Assembly: GCA_027083995.1 (NCBI GenBank)
Contig: JALWME010000010.1
Span: 1-7,997 of the forward strand
DNA: 7,997 bases
Reading direction: 5' to 3'
Source of the DNA: Sulfurovum sp.
GTDB taxonomy: Bacteria > Campylobacterota > Campylobacteria > Campylobacterales > Sulfurovaceae
Shown here one piece after another: positions 5,968-7,997 of the stretch. A program made the position numbers and the translations under genes. The first letter of the stretch is position 1. Each line of letters opens with the position of its first letter. Below the pieces are notes generated by a model. It had not been told where the DNA came from, searched no databases, and saw only the letters and a list, made by a program, of their open reading frames with translations.

Positions 5968-5973
5968 TATAAT
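5968..5973 (+). promoter_or_regulatory. Candidate -10 element of the small heat-shock gene
   Basis: TATAAT follows a run of six T and lies 28 bases before the ATG at 6002, inside the 45-base gap after the FMN gene. It suggests the chaperone gene has its own promoter, with or without read-through from upstream. No -35 consensus is seen. Confidence 0.45.
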
Positions 5974-6001
5974 TTTACTATCTAAATTATAAGGAGCAAA
6001 G

Positions 6002-6652
6002 ATGTTACATAAAAAACTTTCAATATTGCTATTGCCTGTTGCAGCAACATTGACATTGCATGCCAATGACCCACTGGGTGATGCTTTTTTCAAAGATCCT
6101 TTTGGTGATGACATTTTTAAAGAGATGATGCAGATGCAGCAAAACATGGATAAGATGTTTGAACGTATGCACCAACGCATGCAGCAGCGTTCTTCAAGAC
6201 TTGTTAGTCCTGCAGCAACATACAAGATAGCTCAACCAAGTCAATTTGTGGACAAAGGTAAACATTATGAATTTGAAACTGATATACCCGAAAACAGAGA
6301 GAATCAGATTGATATAAGTGCAAATAATGGTGTTTTGTCTATTTCAGCCAAAATTATAGAAAAATATGAAAACAAAACTGCAAACTCTTATAGTAATTCA
6401 AGCTCTATGCGTATGTACCAGCAGCGTATTCCTTTACCTAAGGATGCCAATGAAGGCAGCTTAAAAGCAGACTATAAAAATGCAAAATTAGTTATCAGTA
6501 TAGAAAAAAAGAAGGCTAATGAAAAACGTGTACCAAATATAAATATCAATACACCCAAATCTAAGCCATCTATGGAGTCAAACAAAACCAAAGAGACCAA
6601 CAGTTCAAAGAAGAAGATAACAATTAATTCGGATATACCAACTATGAGTTAA
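6002..6652 (+). CDS. Exported small heat-shock protein (Hsp20/alpha-crystallin domain)
   Basis: A 216-residue protein. Residues 1-21 are a signal peptide ending LHA before NDPLGD, so the mature chaperone is probably periplasmic, whereas most bacterial Hsp20 proteins are cytoplasmic. Residues 41-62 are a methionine-rich helix (MMQMQQNMDKMFERM and on; about eight Met). The alpha-crystallin domain spans about 86-170: HYEFETDIP, then NGVLSISAK, then the signature QRIPLP...LKADYKNAKLVISIEK, in which the usual Gly of A-x-x-x-n-G-v-L is Ala161. The C-terminal tail is lysine/serine/asparagine-rich and carries two I-x-I motifs (180-182 and 206-208) of the kind that mediate oligomer assembly. The start is well supported: AAGGAG 5 bases before the ATG. 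It would hold unfolded proteins in the periplasm without ATP. It lies 45 bases after the FMN gene on the same strand. Confidence 0.86.
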   Translation: MLHKKLSILLLPVAATLTLHANDPLGDAFFKDPFGDDIFKEMMQMQQNMDKMFERMHQRMQQRSSRLVSPAATYKIAQPSQFVDKGKHYEFETDIPENRENQIDISANNGVLSISAKIIEKYENKTANSYSNSSSMRMYQQRIPLPKDANEGSLKADYKNAKLVISIEKKKANEKRVPNININTPKSKPSMESNKTKETNSSKKKITINSDIPTMS

Positions 6653-6671
6653 TATAAAATATTGTGTGTAA

Positions 6672-6695
6672 TTATTCCTATTTAAATAGGAATAA
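6672..6695. terminator. Perfect 24-bp palindrome at a convergent gene junction
   Basis: TTATTCCTATTT (6672-6683) is followed directly by its exact complement (6684-6695). It overlaps the last codons and stop (6682-6684) of the NifU-like gene and lies 20 bases after the stop of the small heat-shock gene, the right place for a shared two-way terminator. The stem is AU-rich and there is no strong T run on either side, so termination is inferred. Confidence 0.5.
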
Positions 6696-7602
6696 CACGA
6701 ATATTTGGATCGAGTTTGTCTTTAAGGGCATTTTCTATGGCCATGAGTGTACCTGTTCCTGCACTATCACAGCTACTACATGCTCCTAGATACGAGATAT
6801 AAACTTCAAATACTTCACCATTTTTTTTGACATTTAAGATGTCTATGTCTCCACCATCCATTACAAGAAATTGTCTGACTGTGTTGTCTATGGCAGTCTC
6901 AACTGCAATAATCTGGTGGTTTACACTCATCGTATTAAATGGCACAGCGGCTAATGCTTCACTTGCTTCTTCTTGTTCTGCAGCATATGTTTTATTCTCT
7001 TCTATCCACTCTAAAAGTGTATCGTGACAGCTTGTATCTTTGAGTCCTGCTCTTGTAAAGTTGGCTAAATCTTCAAGTGTTTGTATATTGTGTGTTCTAA
7101 TAGCATCTTTGATTGAGGCAATGCTCATTGGACTATCTGTGCATGGGATTGTCTTCTCATCATAAGTAAGTGCTTGTTTGGTATAGTCTTTTACAGCTAA
7201 TTTTGTAGCATCCACTGCAAAAGTAATGGTATAGTTCTCTTCTCTTGGCAGTGCCTCTATGGTGGGGTTGTCACGTAAAAGTTTTTCCAAACCTTGATAA
7301 TTGATAGTATCTAACTCATTCATGGTTTTGTTGGTAAATAAAAGTGCAACCATGTGGTGTACAGCAATACCTGAAGGTACGCCATTATAACTATAACGTG
7401 CTATACGTATGGTATCTTCATGGGTATCAATTGCCCAGTTAAATGTAAGGTTATAGCCTACTGCATCACTTCCATAGTGGAAATGATATACACTTGCACC
7501 TTCCTCTTTGGCTTCTTCATCAGATATATCAGCCATATATTTAGGTTCACTGATAAACATTGCAACCTTTACACCGTATTCATTCATTGTTTGTTCATCC
7601 AT
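6682..7602 (-). CDS. Degenerate three-domain NifU homologue
   Basis: A 306-residue protein with the full NifU layout: an IscU-like domain (about 8-140), a BFD-like [2Fe-2S] middle domain (about 150-203) and a C-terminal Nfu domain (about 228-306). NifU proteins build and hand over iron-sulphur clusters and are the housekeeping scaffold in Campylobacterota. Here only the Nfu domain keeps its motif, GACSSC with Cys275 and Cys278. The three scaffold cysteines (Cys35, 62 and 106 of Azotobacter NifU) align with Val48, Val75 and Thr125. In the middle domain the usual C-x-C and C-x2-C are C-T-D (Cys154, Asp156) and D-T-S-C (Asp189, Cys192). The whole protein has four cysteines against nine in Azotobacter NifU. 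It therefore probably cannot work as a scaffold and may be a carrier or target-delivery paralogue; a standard NifU would be expected elsewhere in the genome. The start has AAGGA 5 bases before the ATG. The gene lies 38 bases downstream of the RND pump gene, so it may share its transcript. Confidence 0.85.
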   Translation of the reverse strand: MDEQTMNEYGVKVAMFISEPKYMADISDEEAKEEGASVYHFHYGSDAVGYNLTFNWAIDTHEDTIRIARYSYNGVPSGIAVHHMVALLFTNKTMNELDTINYQGLEKLLRDNPTIEALPREENYTITFAVDATKLAVKDYTKQALTYDEKTIPCTDSPMSIASIKDAIRTHNIQTLEDLANFTRAGLKDTSCHDTLLEWIEENKTYAAEQEEASEALAAVPFNTMSVNHQIIAVETAIDNTVRQFLVMDGGDIDILNVKKNGEVFEVYISYLGACSSCDSAGTGTLMAIENALKDKLDPNIRVIPI

Positions 7603-7640
7603 CTCTATCCTTTGTACATAAAATACTTATATTCTTTAGG

Positions 7641-7997
7641 TTATACCAAGTCTTTCTTAAAAAACAACACATACAAGCCAGGCAAGATCAAAAGTGTTAA
7701 TATTGTAGAAGAGAGTATACCGCCTACGACTACTACTGAGAGTGGGTAGTGTATCTCTGAGCCTACACCTGTGGCGTAAAGTAGTGGCAAGATACCAAAG
7801 AGTGTGGTAAAAGCTGTCATGAGTACTGGTCTTAGGCGTAGCAGGGTTGCATCTTTTACTAAGTCTATGGTTTTGACTGTAGGGAACTTCTTTCGTAATT
7901 CATCTATGAAGGAAACAAGAACGATACCGTTAAGTATGGCGATGGCAAAGATGGCGATGAACCCAACGATAGCGGAGACTGAGAGATAGATGTCTGC
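7641..7997 (-). CDS. RND efflux pump inner-membrane subunit, CusA/CzcA type (C-terminal part)
   Basis: The frame is open from the right edge to a TAA at 7641-7643 and gives the last 118 residues of a much larger protein (full family members are about 1,000-1,050 residues). The fragment covers the final transmembrane helices with family signatures: SAIVGFIAIFAIAILNGIV, FIDELRKK, LRLRPVLMTAFTTLFGILPL, ATGVGSEIHYPLSVVVVGG and LTLLILPGLY. These match the heavy-metal efflux branch (CusA/CzcA), which uses the proton gradient to export copper, silver, zinc, cobalt or cadmium. The metal cannot be told from this part. It is followed after 38 bases by the NifU homologue on the same strand. Confidence 0.9.
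   Translation of the reverse strand, partial: ADIYLSVSAIVGFIAIFAIAILNGIVLVSFIDELRKKFPTVKTIDLVKDATLLRLRPVLMTAFTTLFGILPLLYATGVGSEIHYPLSVVVVGGILSSTILTLLILPGLYVLFFKKDLV

Noticed and set aside
7420..7989. Plus-strand open frames over the NifU-like gene start and the RND gene
   Set aside because: Opposite-strand shadows of two genes with clear family motifs on the minus strand.
1..7997. CRISPR arrays, tRNA/rRNA genes, insertion sequences or phage genes
   Set aside because: I saw no regularly spaced repeats, no tRNA-like cloverleaf, no transposase or integrase motifs and no terminal inverted repeats flanking a gene.

Overview
The window looks like a chromosomal piece of a Campylobacterota (epsilonproteobacterial) genome, most likely a Sulfurovum/Sulfurimonas-type organism. 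This is inferred from the AT-rich composition, promoters with a clear TATAAT-like -10 but no good -35, a three-domain NifU-type protein, and the general style of the proteins. I cannot name the species.

Layout, left to right. (1) 1-587, minus: the N-terminal 195 codons of a basic, helical protein I do not recognise, running off the left edge. (2) 703-738: a strong hairpin behind the next gene. (3) 752-1225, minus: a nickel superoxide dismutase (sodN) whose nickel-hook histidine lies directly after a Sec-type signal peptide. (4) 1447-2778, minus: an exported di-haem protein of the cytochrome c peroxidase/MauG superfamily. (5) 2779-3174: a 396-bp divergent intergenic region with a long inverted repeat and promoter-like sites. 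(6) 3175-3687, plus: a Dps-like/thioferritin-type ferritin. (7) 3823-5956, plus: a DoxX-family membrane protein overlapping a membrane-anchored, single-domain FMN glutamate-synthase-like protein. (8) 6002-6652, plus: a small heat-shock protein (alpha-crystallin domain) with a signal peptide. (9) 6682-7602, minus: a three-domain NifU homologue that has lost the scaffold cysteines and half of the middle-domain cysteines. (10) 7641-7997, minus: the C-terminal 118 residues of a CusA/CzcA-type RND efflux pump, running off the right edge.

Taken together, the left half reads as a defence set against reactive oxygen, largely outside the cytoplasm: superoxide to peroxide (NiSOD), a possible peroxide-reducing di-haem protein, and iron sequestration with peroxide consumption by a divergently transcribed ferritin. 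The DoxX/FMN pair and the exported chaperone could fit an envelope redox or protein-quality theme, but that is inference. The two most unusual items are the NiSOD, apparently matured by ordinary signal peptidase, and the NifU homologue with a cysteine-free IscU-like domain and a Cys2/Asp2 middle domain.
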